A stretch of 64,000 nt of DNA from Chenopodium formosanum. Taxonomy: Eukaryota > Streptophyta > Magnoliopsida > Caryophyllales > Amaranthaceae. Shown here one piece after another: positions 33,236 to 44,286 of this stretch. Every line of letters starts with the position of its first letter. The first letter of the stretch is position 1. The position numbers were made by a program, and so were the translations under genes. The notes beneath the pieces are model-generated. The model was not told where the DNA came from. It searched no databases and saw nothing but the letters and a program-made list of their open reading frames with translations. The stretch is taken from the NCBI GenBank assembly GCA_024500155.1, contig CM044874.1:72091795-72155794 (forward strand). The letters are read 5' to 3'.

Positions 33236-33285
33236 TGGGGAGAGTAGACAACAATAGCTAAAGGAGGGTGTAGGTAAAAATATTA
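33236..33285 (-). repeat. Right terminal inverted repeat of the MULE
   Basis: Partner of 20423-20472. It ends in ATTA followed by an extra C and then CCATAACTT, so the target duplication may be 10 bp with one mismatch. Confidence 0.75.
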
Positions 33286-33577
33286 CCCATAACTTCCTCA
33301 TTATTCATCGGAATTGGGCTTATAATATATCGTTGGAAATCTCTTTTCAAACCCGACCCAACTACACTATTATTGGACCCTTCTAATAAACCAAACCAAA
33401 CTGGAATGGCTGTTTTCTTAAAATAGGTTTTCAAAAACAGAAAGAAAGAAAAGAAATAAAAACTAACCGCAACACTAGACTTTCCACACTTTCACTTCAT
33501 TCGATTATGATTCAACGTGAAAGGTACTCATCACTGGGTTTGGTTTTGGGGAGACACAAATGGGTGTCTACACCAAC

Positions 33578-35816
33578 GTTTTAAAATTAGCTTAAAAACG
33601 ATTATGAAATATACACTTTGGCAGCCGATTATTTATCTACGTATCAGTTAATGTTTTAAGAGGTCCGGGGAACTATCAAGAGGAAGGGAATGTCATATTA
33701 CCTAAATAAAATGTAGCCCCATTGCAATAGGACTAATTCTCTTCAGATAATTTTCAGTTCAGTTTAGTTCAGGTCCAATAAGTTCAGTTTAGTTCATTTC
33801 AGCTCTTAATTTTGTTCTCTCATAAAATATTCAAAGTTCAGTTAATTCAGTTCAGCAATCAGTTCAGTTCAGCTCCTATAAATTCAATTCAGTTTAGTTT
33901 ACCTCAATTCAATCAATCAAAACAGACCCTAAATGAATAAGTCTAAAACATTTTTATCTTCCGAAATAGAATAAGTATTGGGCCTAGAGTGAGAGGCCCA
34001 TAGAGACAATAGTGCTGTAAATTCTACTTATAATGCATTATAAAAACGTAAGCCGGTAGCCCAGGCCCCAGACGCGATCTAGGCAATGTGAAAATTATTA
34101 AGTCAAAGAAAAATGAATTATAATAAAGTACGGGTCACACATAATATTAAAGTAACTAAACCAATAATTAACCCAATTGAAATATACATTCTGAGACAAA
34201 AAAACAGGGATAGTGAATTATAATGTATGAGTTGTTTTTTATAAGAACTAGTTATTTGCCCGGGCGATGTCCCGGGTCATTATGAATTTATTACTTTAAT
34301 CGAACTATATATATTTTGGCTTGTTTGTCATTGAGAGCTTAAGTAGTGTTTATTTATTTATTTATTTTTTATTTATTTTTTGGCATTTAATATGATAGCT
34401 TAAGTAGTATGTTGCTTGTATGAGCTGGTTTGATTATAAGAATAATTTTTATACATTAAAATCATAGAAATATGATAAATTAAATCTTTATAAATTTGAT
34501 GTCAAAATATATGCTACTCCATAATGCACAAAAAAATTTTACTCTATGATTACAATTTTATGAGTTAATGCACAAAATAAAAATGGAGTAGTGTTTAATT
34601 TCTTATGAACTTAATTATTGTGTAATTATTAAGGAGTTACATTCCAAGGGAAATTGTCATGCATATGAAGAGTTCATCAATTAAACTAAACATTAATACA
34701 AGTTAATGCATGGAGTTTTTCAATAATTAATGTTATGGTATGATTTGGCGACACATCATATGCCAAATGGTAAAATTGGTGACACATGGCAAATTAAAAC
34801 ATCATGTCTAGCCATGAGTTTTAATAATATATATTGATATTCTGATAGTGAGAGTATGAATTGAGTTCGTTAATTAATCTTATTATATTAAAGTGTGAGA
34901 TAAAAAACAATTAACTTCGTTAAAAACTAAAGTAAATATGTTTATAGTACATGCGTTAATAACTATAACACAAAGTATTGGGTTCGACAAGCCGCACCCA
35001 ACGTTTCGTCGGTCGAAGAAGATGACGATGACGATAAAGACGACAATGACAACAATGGTGGATCTTCTTCTCCCCCTATAGGTGACGATGACAATGACAA
35101 CATCAATGGCAAAGGAGAGAAGCGAGGTCATTCATGGCGGAAGAGAGAGAGAGAGCTTAACTCTTGATTTTTTTGAAAAATACCCAAAAATCAAATTGGG
35201 GCTTTCTTATGTGATGTATAATTGTTGAAATTGATTGCCCCAAATGATTGTATGTTGAATTCTGAGCATATCATCCATCAAATAGAGGATATCATCCAAC
35301 CAATAGAGGATATCATCCAGGTAGTATAAATATCATGTAGCCAATAAAGGATATCATATAGCTAATAAATGATATCATCCAACCAACAGAGGATATCATT
35401 CAGGTAGTAGAAATACCATCTAGTCAATAGATGATATTATCCAGCCAATAGAGGATATTATCCAGGTAGAAATATATCATTCAGCCAATAAAGGATATCA
35501 TATTGCTAATAAATGATATCATCCATTTAGTAGAGGATATCATCCCGCAAATAGAGGATATCATCATCCAGCCAATAGAGGATATCATTCTGCCAAGTGA
35601 AAATATTAAAAGTTTGCATTTAGTCAGTTCGAACTGATGAAAGTCCGGAATGACACAATACCTTCTCTAAGTAAAATAAGTATGTTTAGTACAACGCCAG
35701 TTGCTTTTTCAGGTTATCAGAAATATAATTGTCCAATAAATGCACAATATTTTTTGTGTTTGGTGGAAACAATATTTAATCAATTAGTTGATCACATTCC
35801 CTATTTAACACATAAT
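33578..35816. other. Non-genic stretch with simple repeats
   Basis: No credible gene. 33748-33915 is a degenerate TTCAGTTCAG/TTTAGTTCA repeat. About 34252-34278 holds an imperfect palindrome (GCCCGGGCGATGTCCCGGGT), a shape often seen at the ends of small plant transposons, but no partner end was found. 34990-35130 has GACGATGAC-type runs. 35267-35605 is a minisatellite. The ORF at 34883-35131 is an artefact of the runs. Confidence 0.5.
35267..35605. repeat. Minisatellite of ATAGAGGATATCATCCAG-type units
   Basis: Roughly fifteen degenerate units of about 20-22 bp share GGATATCATC, with CCAATA or GGTAG linkers. GATATC is a palindrome (EcoRV site), so the array holds many regularly spaced small palindromes. 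Confidence 0.85.
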
Positions 35817-36323
35817 TGTTGTGTTTCTATTTTATATAGTATTTTACCCCCGTCCCTTGGTCATAATTAGTAGTGTTTTTGGCTCTTTAGGGCCACTTTT
35901 ATTACTAATTAGTGTTTTCTAGTGTTTTCGTAGTTTTGGTTGAGTTTTGCAGGCAATTGCACTTTTGGAGCATTTTCTCAAGTTTTCATGGATCAACTAC
36001 GGAAATTAGAGGAGCACGACCATCTTTGAAGCCCAAGGCCGGTTAAATTCATCAAGCCGGTGATTAAGGGCTCGGTATTCGGGATACCGAGGTATTTGGA
36101 CCGAATGATCAACACCATAAGTGGATATCCGGATTGGGCCGAAGAAATAAGCCCAATCGAAGTTCCAAGCCTGGAGGTGAAGCAAGGGCCCGATCGGGCA
36201 AGTTTAGCTCGATCGGGCGTAGCGCACGAGAGTGTGCTGGTGCGTGGCCAAAGGCTCGCCCGATCGGGTGAGCTGCTAGCTCGATCGGGCGCGACTGTTT
36301 AGAAGAGTACGTAGAGAAAAAGG

Positions 36324-37754
36324 CACTAGTAGAAAAATACAAAAAGGCAACCCCAAAATGGCACCGGTTCAGGCCAAACCGGTGCCAAAAGTAGGCTAAA
36401 AAATGCGCGGCTTGATGACCCAAGACATATGGCACCGATTCACTTCAAACCGGTGCCAAAAACATAAAGGCCACCGGTTTGAACCGGTGCCTTTTTGAAC
36501 CGGAGCCATAAAAAAATAAAAAAAAAACCGTTCTCGATCTCCTTTAAATCCACCCCAACCCTAAAACTACTCCTCTCAGACTCTTTCTCTCTCCTCTCAT
36601 CCTCTTTCTCACTCCTCTCCTCTCCTCTTCTTTCTCCATTTTTAATCTCCTTTCCTCCTTCTATTTCTATTTATCTTTCTCGATGTCCTTCTTCTCCTTC
36701 TAATTCTCTTTAATTTTTCCATCTCCTTCTCCCTCACAACCACGAAGAACACATGCAACCCTCTCCTCTCGATTTTCTGGATTTTTAAAGACCACATGCA
36801 ACACCACTCCTCTCGATTTTCTGGGTTTTTGAAGACCACATGCAACACCGATTTCAATCGAATTTATGGGTTTTGTTTTAATTTTCTGGGTTTTTGTTTT
36901 AATCGATTTTTAAAAAAATTTTAATCGATTTAAATTCTTTTTTTTTTGGGTTATTGGTTTGATCGATTTCAATCGAATTTCTGGGCTATTATTTTGATTT
37001 CAATCGAATTTTTGGGTTTTTTTTTTTAAATTTTAATCGATTTTAATTTGAATCGAATTTTTAATCTATTTTTTTTTTATTTTAATCAAATTTTTAATCA
37101 ATTTCGATTTTGATTTTTTTTTTTCAGATTTTAATCGAATTTTTTTCGATTTCAATTTTTTTTGTTTTCTGGGTTTTTTCGATTTTAATTTTTTTTTTCG
37201 ATTTCTAATTTTTTTCTGGGTTTTTTCGATTTAATTTTTTTTTCAAATTCTGGGTTTATTCGAATACTGGATTTAAATGGATTTCAAATTTTTTTCATGG
37301 TTTTTTCGATTTTAATTTTTTTTCGTTTTCTGGGTTTTTTTTATTTTAATTTTTTTTTATTTCAAGTTTTTTTTTCTGGGTTTTTTTAATTTCAATTTTT
37401 TCTGGGTTTGAATTTATTTTCATTTTTTGGGATTAAATTTCTGGACTTTTTTTTTCGAAGTTTAATTATATTAATCGATTTTTTTTTTTGTTTTAATTGG
37501 TGCAGGTATGTTATTTAGATCTGAAATCAAAGAAGCAGGATACAAGAATGAATGGGTTTTTTTTATTTATATTGTAATTTTTGTTTAAAATTTATATTGT
37601 AATTTTTTTTTATTTATATGCTGTAATCAAAGTTTTAATATGTTGTAATTTTTTTTGTGATCATATATTGCAAATTTTCGATGATGATTGATATTCGCTT
37701 TATGTTTTGATGTTGTTATTTATTTGTAGTCTATTTAATTTTTAGGTGGAAAAC

Positions 37755-37848
<94 letters not shown>

Positions 37849-38015
37849 TTTTGTTGTTTTTGGCACCGGTTAACCGGTGCCATTTCCAAGTTTTGGCACC
37901 GGTTTGAACCGGTGCCTTATAAAACCACTTTTGGCACCCCTCACATTGACATCGGTTCAAACCGGTGCCTTATGCCGGGTTTGAACCGGTGCCAATTTCA
38001 TATTTTCATGTAGTG
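36324..38015. mobile_element. Non-autonomous CACTA element
   Basis: 1,692 bp, starting CACTAGTAGAAAAA and ending TTTTCATGTAGTG, with a 3-bp AGG duplication (36321-36323 and 38016-38018). The 3' LTR shows the same site without it (AAAAAGGCGGG). Subterminal repeats of GGCACCGGTT / AACCGGTGCC lie at 36360-36500 and 37860-37990. The interior is pyrimidine-rich, then T-rich with many ATCGATTT words, and holds no ORF of note. It needs transposase from elsewhere. Confidence 0.92.
37759..37851. repeat. (TA)n and (TTTA)n microsatellites in the CACTA element
   Basis: About 27 TA units run to 37812, followed directly by about ten TTTA units. Confidence 0.9.
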
Positions 38016-38979
38016 AGGCGGGGTCGATCGGGCGGCCCTTCGCTCGATCAGGCGCTTGTTTTTTAGGGGATCTGATTAGTTTTCAATTAGGATTTGTTTT
38101 AGGGAGGTTTAAGTACGATTTTTGTACGTAATTTTAATCTCCTTCTCTTTTAGATTTTCTCTCTCTACTTAGTTTTAAGATTAGTTTCTCTCTCTTATAC
38201 TTTATTCCAGATTTATTTGGTAACGATTTCTCTTCTCTTAATCTTAGTTGTTTATTTTATTCCTTTGATCATGTCTTGTTTCACTGCTTTGATTAGTTTA
38301 GATTTAATTATGTGTGAGAGAATTGACATAACTCCTCCATCCAGTCTCAGATCCCATTGCTTTCGATCAGTCGTTGTAGTTTTATTTCTAGGGTTTGTGG
38401 GGATCCATAAATAATATGAAGGGGTAATTTATTGTTGTTAGTTGTCAATGCTAGATTTATTTCCTATTGATTGATTTAATGCTATGTGACTAGATTTGCG
38501 CAGATATTTTATGCATGAGTTTAACAATATTGATTTGAGATTCGACAGATGAGAATTGATGTTTAGGTCTAGTTTCAATAGGCAGGTTAATTTATAAATG
38601 GTTAAGTCGAGATTCGAGAGATGAGATTTAATGCCGGTAAATTAATTGTGTGATTGTAATACGTAGCAAAAGCCCTTTATGATCTGATAAATGTATGCAT
38701 TGATGATTAATTATTATGTTTTACCCTGGAATATTATTTATTGGTGAACCTATGCCCTAGATCCTTTTATTCATTGCTTCCTCCTTATTCTTAATCTTCG
38801 TAGTTTAGTTTCATATCCAAATTTACATATTGGTTACTTTATAATCTAGATTATATCAATTAGTTAGGAATAGAAAGACTCGTTTCTCTGTGGATTCGAC
38901 CCTACTTCCCTATCTACATTAGTTAAAGGATTTAGGAATTACTTTTGATTAGGGGATACGACTTTACCCTGTCAAAATT

Positions 38980-38997
38980 TGGCGTCGTTGCCGGGGA
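38980..38997 (+). promoter_or_regulatory. Primer-binding site of the Athila-like element
   Basis: TGGCGTCGTTGCCGGGGA begins six bases after the 5' LTR. It is the Athila-type site, usually attributed to tRNA-Asp. Confidence 0.8.
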
Positions 38998-39140
38998 AAT
39001 GGTTTTATTTTTATTTCTGATTATTTTTGTAGTCTAGGTTATTTCCTTTTTGTCTCAGAGAAAGTCAGTTCTTTGAGGTAGGTCTCATATTTGCTTTTAG
39101 TTTGTTTTTATTTTTTTTTTATTTTTTTTTATTTTTTTTT

Positions 39141-41020
39141 ATGCCTAGGTGTTCCAGATCAGGTTACATCCCATTCGATCCTGAGATCAAATGATCCTTC
39201 CATAGACAGAAGAACCTTTACAAGAAAATCCTGACGGATTCTGGTGATAATAATAATCACCAAGATCCTCCAACTGGTTCTAGCGATTCAGAGGTATCAT
39301 CAGATCCAAAATCAGTGATGACGGCTCCAAAGAAGCTTAGTGATTACTCACAACCAAAGCTTACAAACTTTCCACACCTTACTCCCACTCCGGGTCTTGA
39401 TGGGGTACAGTTTGAGATTAAACCCTAATTTATAACGATGATAGAAAGGAAGCAATTTAGTGGAGCTAAGGGTGAAGACCCAAATCTTCATATTGTGGAC
39501 TATTGTTAGTACTGTAATACCATCAGGCAAGCTGGGGTCACACAAGACCAAATCAAGGAGATCCTCTTTCCTTTTTCTTTAACTGGAAAAGCCAAATTAT
39601 GGATTAATGGTTTAAATAGAACTGCACTTGGTATAACTGACTGGGAAACTCTTGTTTTGAATTTTTATAACAAGTATTATCCTGCAGAGAGAACAGCCGT
39701 ACTACGGAGTGCAATTCAGAACTTTGCCCAAGAAGCCGACGAAACTTTATATGAGGCTTGGGAAAGGTTCAAGGACCTACAAAGAGAATGCCCCCACCAT
39801 AATTTGGCACAATGGCAGTTAATCCAAGCCTTTTATAATGGCATTGGAAATTCATCTAGAATAATCTTAGATTCTGCAGCTAGTGGGAGATTTATGAATC
39901 TTAATGTTGATGATGCAAATCAGGTTATTGAAGATATGACGATACATAATTCCCAATATGGGAATCCCAAAGGCTTTGCTAACAAGGGGAAGCATAGTGT
40001 TGAATCTGTATCCCTTTTGCAAGCTCAATTAACCTCTATTTGCCAGAAATTAGATAATCTTAGCACTGCTAATGTAGCTAATGTTTTTGTAATTAATAAT
40101 AATGCTAATGAGGCTTTCTGTGAAAATTGTGGAATTTTAGGTCATTGGAAAAAAGATTGCAGGAGTCCTGTGGAGCAAGTTAATGTCTTTCAAGCTTATA
40201 TGCAGAATAACCCATACTCCAACACCCACAATCTGGGTACCGGAGCCATCCGTACCTTTCCTACCGGAGTACCAATGTTCAAAATCCACCACCACAAGAA
40301 CCACATGCGCCACAACAACAACAGCAGAAATATTACCATCCAAATGCTGGCCAGAAGAACCAACCACAACAAACCTCCTTATCTTCCGACCCTACTTTGG
40401 TAGAAATTAGAGTGATGCTGGTTAATATGCAGAAGCACATGGAGAGTAGAGATGCACAAATTGATTCAATTCTAGCACACAATAAAATTGTAGATAATCA
40501 AATTGCGTAACTTTCCGCTACTCTACAAGCCTGCCAACAAGGAGCTCTGCCAGCACAGCCGACCAAGCCAACGGATCAAGCCTATGCAATTACTCTTAGG
40601 AGTGGTTCAAACTATGAAGGGCCCCCTATGCCCAGAGTTGATGAACCTATTTTAATAAATAATGCTAATCTTGATTCCGTTAAACTTGACAATGTAGCTA
40701 ATAGCCCTGCAGAGCTAAAGCATAGTACTAATATATCTAATTCTACATTGCAGGGTACAACTCCAGAGAAAGTGGCCACTCCAAATAAGAGCAATAATGC
40801 TCCAAAGCCAGTTATCAAACTTCCATTCCCCAATCGTCATTTGAAAACAAATTTGGATAAGCAGTTTGGTAAGTTTCTGGAGATGGTTAAAGATTTAAAG
40901 GTAACAGTTCCATTCACTGAACTAATCACACAAATTCCTGCATATGCTAAATTTATGAAGGAAATATTGACAAGAAAAAGGTCTATTAATGAGGTAGAGA
41001 CAATAGCTTTCACTGCATAG
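39141..41020 (+). pseudogene. Athila-like gag
   Basis: ATG at 39141 (MPRCSRSGYIPFDPEIK, then TGA). Frames between stops continue: KQFSGAKGEDPNLHI, ILFPFSLTGKAKLWI, then the 39657-40403 frame (NKYYPAERTAVLRSAIQNF, ETLYEAWERFKDLQRECPHH, LIQAFYNG), the Retrotrans_gag domain. A CCHC knuckle (CENCGILGHWKKDC) follows at about 40122. After a frame change near 40290-40400 come YAITLRSG (from about 40585) and the 40628-41020 frame ending KEILTRKRSI. Stops are mostly single-base changes. Product: nucleocapsid/capsid precursor. Confidence 0.85.
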
Positions 41021-41029
41021 TGTAGTGTC

Positions 41030-41943
41030 GTACTTCAAAATAAATCTCCACCCAAATTAAAAGATCCGGGTAGTTTTTCTATCCCTTGTCATATTGACAA
41101 GCAAATGATTGATAATGCATTGTGTGATTTTGGTGCTAGCGTTAGTGTTATGCCATTATCTGTGTGTTCCAAGTTGAATATGGGTAAATTAAAAGCTACT
41201 AATATTACTCTACAAATGGCCGACCGTTCTTTCAAGTACCCCTTAGGTGTTTTAGAGGATGTTCCCGTTAGAGTAGGTAAATTTTACATACCTGTTGATT
41301 TTGTTGTTCTTGATATGGCTGAGGATATGCAAACCCCAATCATTTTGGCCAGGGTAGACCAATCCTTAACACTGCAGGAGCAATTATAGATGTGAGAAGT
41401 GGCAAATTAACACTATCAGTAGGGGACGATAAAATTATTTTTAATCTAAATAACACCCCTAAAAGCCCCATGACAGAGGAGAAGTGCTTTAGTATTAATG
41501 TGGTTCAAAGTTATTCTAAAAAGCCCCAAACTCTTGTAAAAGATCCCTTGGAGGCGGTATCTTGTTTTGCATCCCTTTCAGATGAGATAGACAAATGGCA
41601 GAAGGAAGTTGATGCGATAGAAAGAGCCCTCTACATTGTCGGTCTTGGCTTTAAGGATGAAAAGGTGGAATCAAACAAGCAAGTTGTGCAAATTGAGCCT
41701 ACAGTGAGTGTTCCGCCAGATCGAGTTGCAAGTGCCAAATGCAATGACAGTTTGACGCGACCCTCGATTGAAGAGGGATCTTTAGTGCATAGCATTGAAG
41801 AGCCCCCAATCCAAGTCAAGGAGGATCCACCAGATAAGGTGAATTGGCGCCCCACAGGATATGTCAGGAAGCCGCGTCGTGACCTAAACACCGCTCGACT
41901 GGGTGAGAAACCACCCGACCAAGCGTTAGGCCAAAGGTCCTAA
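41030..41943 (+). pseudogene. Athila-like aspartic protease and following ORF piece
   Basis: After a TAG at 41018-41020 the frame continues PCHIDKQMIDNALCDFGASVSVMP. The active site reads D-F-G-A-S, a variant of the usual D-L/T-G-A-S. The frame runs to TPIILAR, then shifts near 41352. The next frame (41392-41943) reads VRSGKLTLSVGDDKIIFN and an acidic stretch that in complete relatives leads into RT. Here it ends without any RT motif. Confidence 0.8.
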
Positions 41944-42239
41944 TTCTTGTACTTGGTAAGAAGGTCGTGCGGGACCTAGATAAACCAGCGCTTTGCGGGA
42001 GGCAAACCGTATTTCTTGCTTTCTAGACTAGTCTTTATTTTATTTTAATTTAATTTATTTTTATTTTTTTAATTTTATTTTACTTTATTATTATTTTTTT
42101 AGAGAGGAGAGGAGAGTGCTATTTTACCCTTTTGCAAGTGTTTTTGTACAGGTATAGTTTTGACAGGTACGGAGACTTAAGAAAAAGAAGTTGAAAATAA
42201 AGAAGAGATCCGATTTGGGCACGGACCCAATCGGGAGAG

Positions 42240-42490
42240 TCTCGCCCGATCGGGCGCGCAAGTAAAGAAAATTCCAGCTTTGTTTTCGCCCGGTCGGGCG
42301 TGCAAGTGAGGTTGGAAATCGAGCTATTTTCGCCTGATCGGGCGAAGCTTGCCCGATCGGACGAAATTTTTGAGAAATCGAGTAAGGAGAAAAGATATGT
42401 CAGGCGAATCTCGCCCGATCGGGCGGGCAAAGATCGAAAATTCCCTTCGCATTCGCGCCCGATCGGGCGAAGCTTGCTCGATCGGGCCCT
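42240..42490. repeat. Cluster of CGCCCGATCGGGCG palindromes
   Basis: About seven perfect or near-perfect copies (around 42244, 42289, 42332, 42352, 42413, 42456, 42476). The same word occurs in both LTRs (36185-36295, 38025-38050, 44645-44750). Confidence 0.9.
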
Positions 42491-42499
42491 TTTGGTGGG

Positions 42500-44272
42500 C
42501 TTGGGGGGAATGTAGACCCTAACTATTTTGCAGGTGGTTCGGGTTACGGAGGTGGTGGTACGAGCCATGGAGGAGCCGGTTCTAGCCATGGAGGAGGCTA
42601 TTCGAGGATGGATGAGGATGATCAGGACTAGCTATGCTTGGCTAGTTCCCGAGCCAATGAGGACATTGTCTGATTTTGGCTTGGGGGAGATTTTAGATTA
42701 GGTATCTTTCTTTTTATCTTTTCTTTTGTTTTGGTGTGTTTTCTTAGTTTAGATTTATTGCTTTCTAGTTAGTTTTATTGCTTTCTTATATATGAAAATA
42801 AAAAAAATTCAAAAATAAAAAATTTAAAAATACGTTCCAATGAATTGTAAATCATGCTTCCCTGTGCCCCTTGCTTGAGAAAAATTGTTTTGATTCTTGG
42901 TATATGATGATAAATATTGTGAATTTGTTGATCATAATTTGATATTTGATTGCCTTGAAACCTTAACATGCGTCAATTTTGCCCAACTACTTGTGAATAT
43001 AGTGCTTAACTAGTTGATTTGGTTAGGAATGTGTGTTAGTTCCTTGTATGTCAATGAATTTGAGTATTGATTTGCAACTATAAGTAATATTTATATGACT
43101 CATTACTATGCACATTGAGGAGGACGAAGGCATTTGTTCTTTTAGGTAGCCTCCAGATGATTGTAGATACATTTGTTCCCTTCTTGCTACCCATGTTGTT
43201 TCCTTGACTTTTTGTTGTTTATTAGCCACATTACAAGCCTATTTATCCCCATTGGTTACTAGTCCCAAGCTTGGCTTGGGGGAGCTATTAGTGAGTGAGG
43301 TGAGGGAGTTTGTAGTGTGCTTATTGCTTGCCCAATTTGGGTGGGTTTTGAGAAGTTATTTTGTTCTTGATAATGTTTATTTTTGATGAGTTTGAAAGGT
43401 ATATTTTCTTGGAAAAATAAAGCATGATGTTATGAAAAAAAAAGAGAAGTTCAAGAATAAAGAGGTGAAAAAAATAAGTGAACTTCAATAGAAAAATCAA
43501 AAGAAAAAAAGTGTTCAATGTTCAAATGTTCTAGTTGGAGGTTGATTAAAAAGAAAAAATTGAGCTTCAATGAAAAATTCAAGTTTGGAAAATAAAGTTT
43601 GTTTATTCACTCCAGTTCTTTATTATTATATCTTATGGGTGAAATTGTAAGTGTTGGGATTGTTTATTATGATTGGAGTATATTTGGTGGATGTTAGAGT
43701 TGGTTATGTAGGAGATGTTGATCATTATTTATTTTGATCAGGGGTTTTACTAGGATTTGCTCCCTTAAGCATAGCTTTTCTCTCACTTGTTCCCAAATGA
43801 TTTCTACCCTTTACCCTAGCCTTACATTACAAGCTTTAAAGACCTTCCGACCTTTATGCATAGAGTTGTATGAATGTGAAAGTGTTGTTTATCAATGCAA
43901 GTTATGATTTGACATATTTCGAGTCGACTAGTAGGTTGAGCGTTCATTGCTTTAAACACACGAGAGTGTTAGTTGGGAGGGCATTGTTCACATAAAGGGG
44001 TTGGTTGGAGAGCGATCGAGTACATCTTTTACTCGCCACATAAATGAGAGTTGAGTGTGTGAGCACTAGTCTTGAATTTTATATGCTCTTGTAGTTTGCT
44101 CTATTTGATAATTGTCAGGGAGGAAGGGTAATTGGATGGATTTGATTGGTTGATTTTGAAGCATGTTTATTTCATTTACCCTGAATTGGATGTACTTGAT
44201 TTTTAATTTTTGGGGTTAAGCATATTTATTTACTCATTGATGAGATCTTTGCTTAGGGACAAGCAAAGGTTT
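42500..44272. other. Non-coding 3' internal region of the Athila-like element
   Basis: AT-rich, with no ORF I trust and no RT or env motif. It holds extra polypurine-tract-like words (42498, 42678, 43273) and A-rich runs at 43440-43560. Confidence 0.6.
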
Positions 44273-44284
44273 GGCTTGGGGGAG
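44273..44284 (+). promoter_or_regulatory. Polypurine tract of the Athila-like element
   Basis: GGCTTGGGGGAG lies just before the 3' LTR. Similar copies occur upstream at 42498, 42678 and 43273. Confidence 0.75.
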
Positions 44285-44286
44285 TT

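Larger units (their letters stand above)
20423..33285. mobile_element. 12.9 kb Mutator-like element with a FAR1-type transposase and a Ulp1-like protease gene
   Basis: It interrupts the solo LTR exactly: CCATAACTT (20414-20422) on the left is repeated at 33287-33295 on the right, a 9-bp duplication typical of Mutator. The ends form imperfect inverted repeats (20423 onward TAATTCCTATTCACTACACC; the complement of the right end starts TAATATTTTTACCTACACCC). Inside, a minus-strand gene encodes a FAR1-related MULE transposase and a plus-strand gene ends in a C48 protease domain. MULEs carrying Ulp1-like genes are known in plants (Kaonashi-type and similar), so the general class is described. This copy's exon structure and motif content are what stand out. 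Confidence 0.9.
18673..33572 (-). mobile_element. Solo LTR, Ogre/Tat-type Gypsy family, split by a MULE
   Basis: The two parts, 18673-20422 and 33287-33572, join into a ~2.03 kb LTR that on the minus strand begins TGTAGACACCCATTTGTG and ends CCCTACA, with CCAAC target duplications at 18668-18672 and 33573-33577. It matches the LTR at 61207-63190 along its length and is related to the one at 57841-59872. A minus-strand TATA box is at 19983-19992. No internal region adjoins it. Family placement rests on the primer site next to the third copy (57820-57837). Confidence 0.9.
35817..38974 (+). repeat. 5' LTR of the Athila-like element, split by a CACTA element
   Basis: About 1.46 kb after removing the CACTA insertion. 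It is highly similar to 44287-45676 from TATTTTATAT to ACTTTACCCTGTCA. The start base is uncertain by a few positions. Confidence 0.88.

Noticed and set aside
35267..35605. CRISPR-like array
   Set aside because: Units are degenerate and near-contiguous, with no unique spacers; the window is a plant genome.
36109..36435. ORFs with repeated ARPIGR/RSGE peptides here and at 42119-42589
   Set aside because: They arise from the CGCCCGATCGGGCG palindromes, which read open in several frames; they are not conserved proteins.
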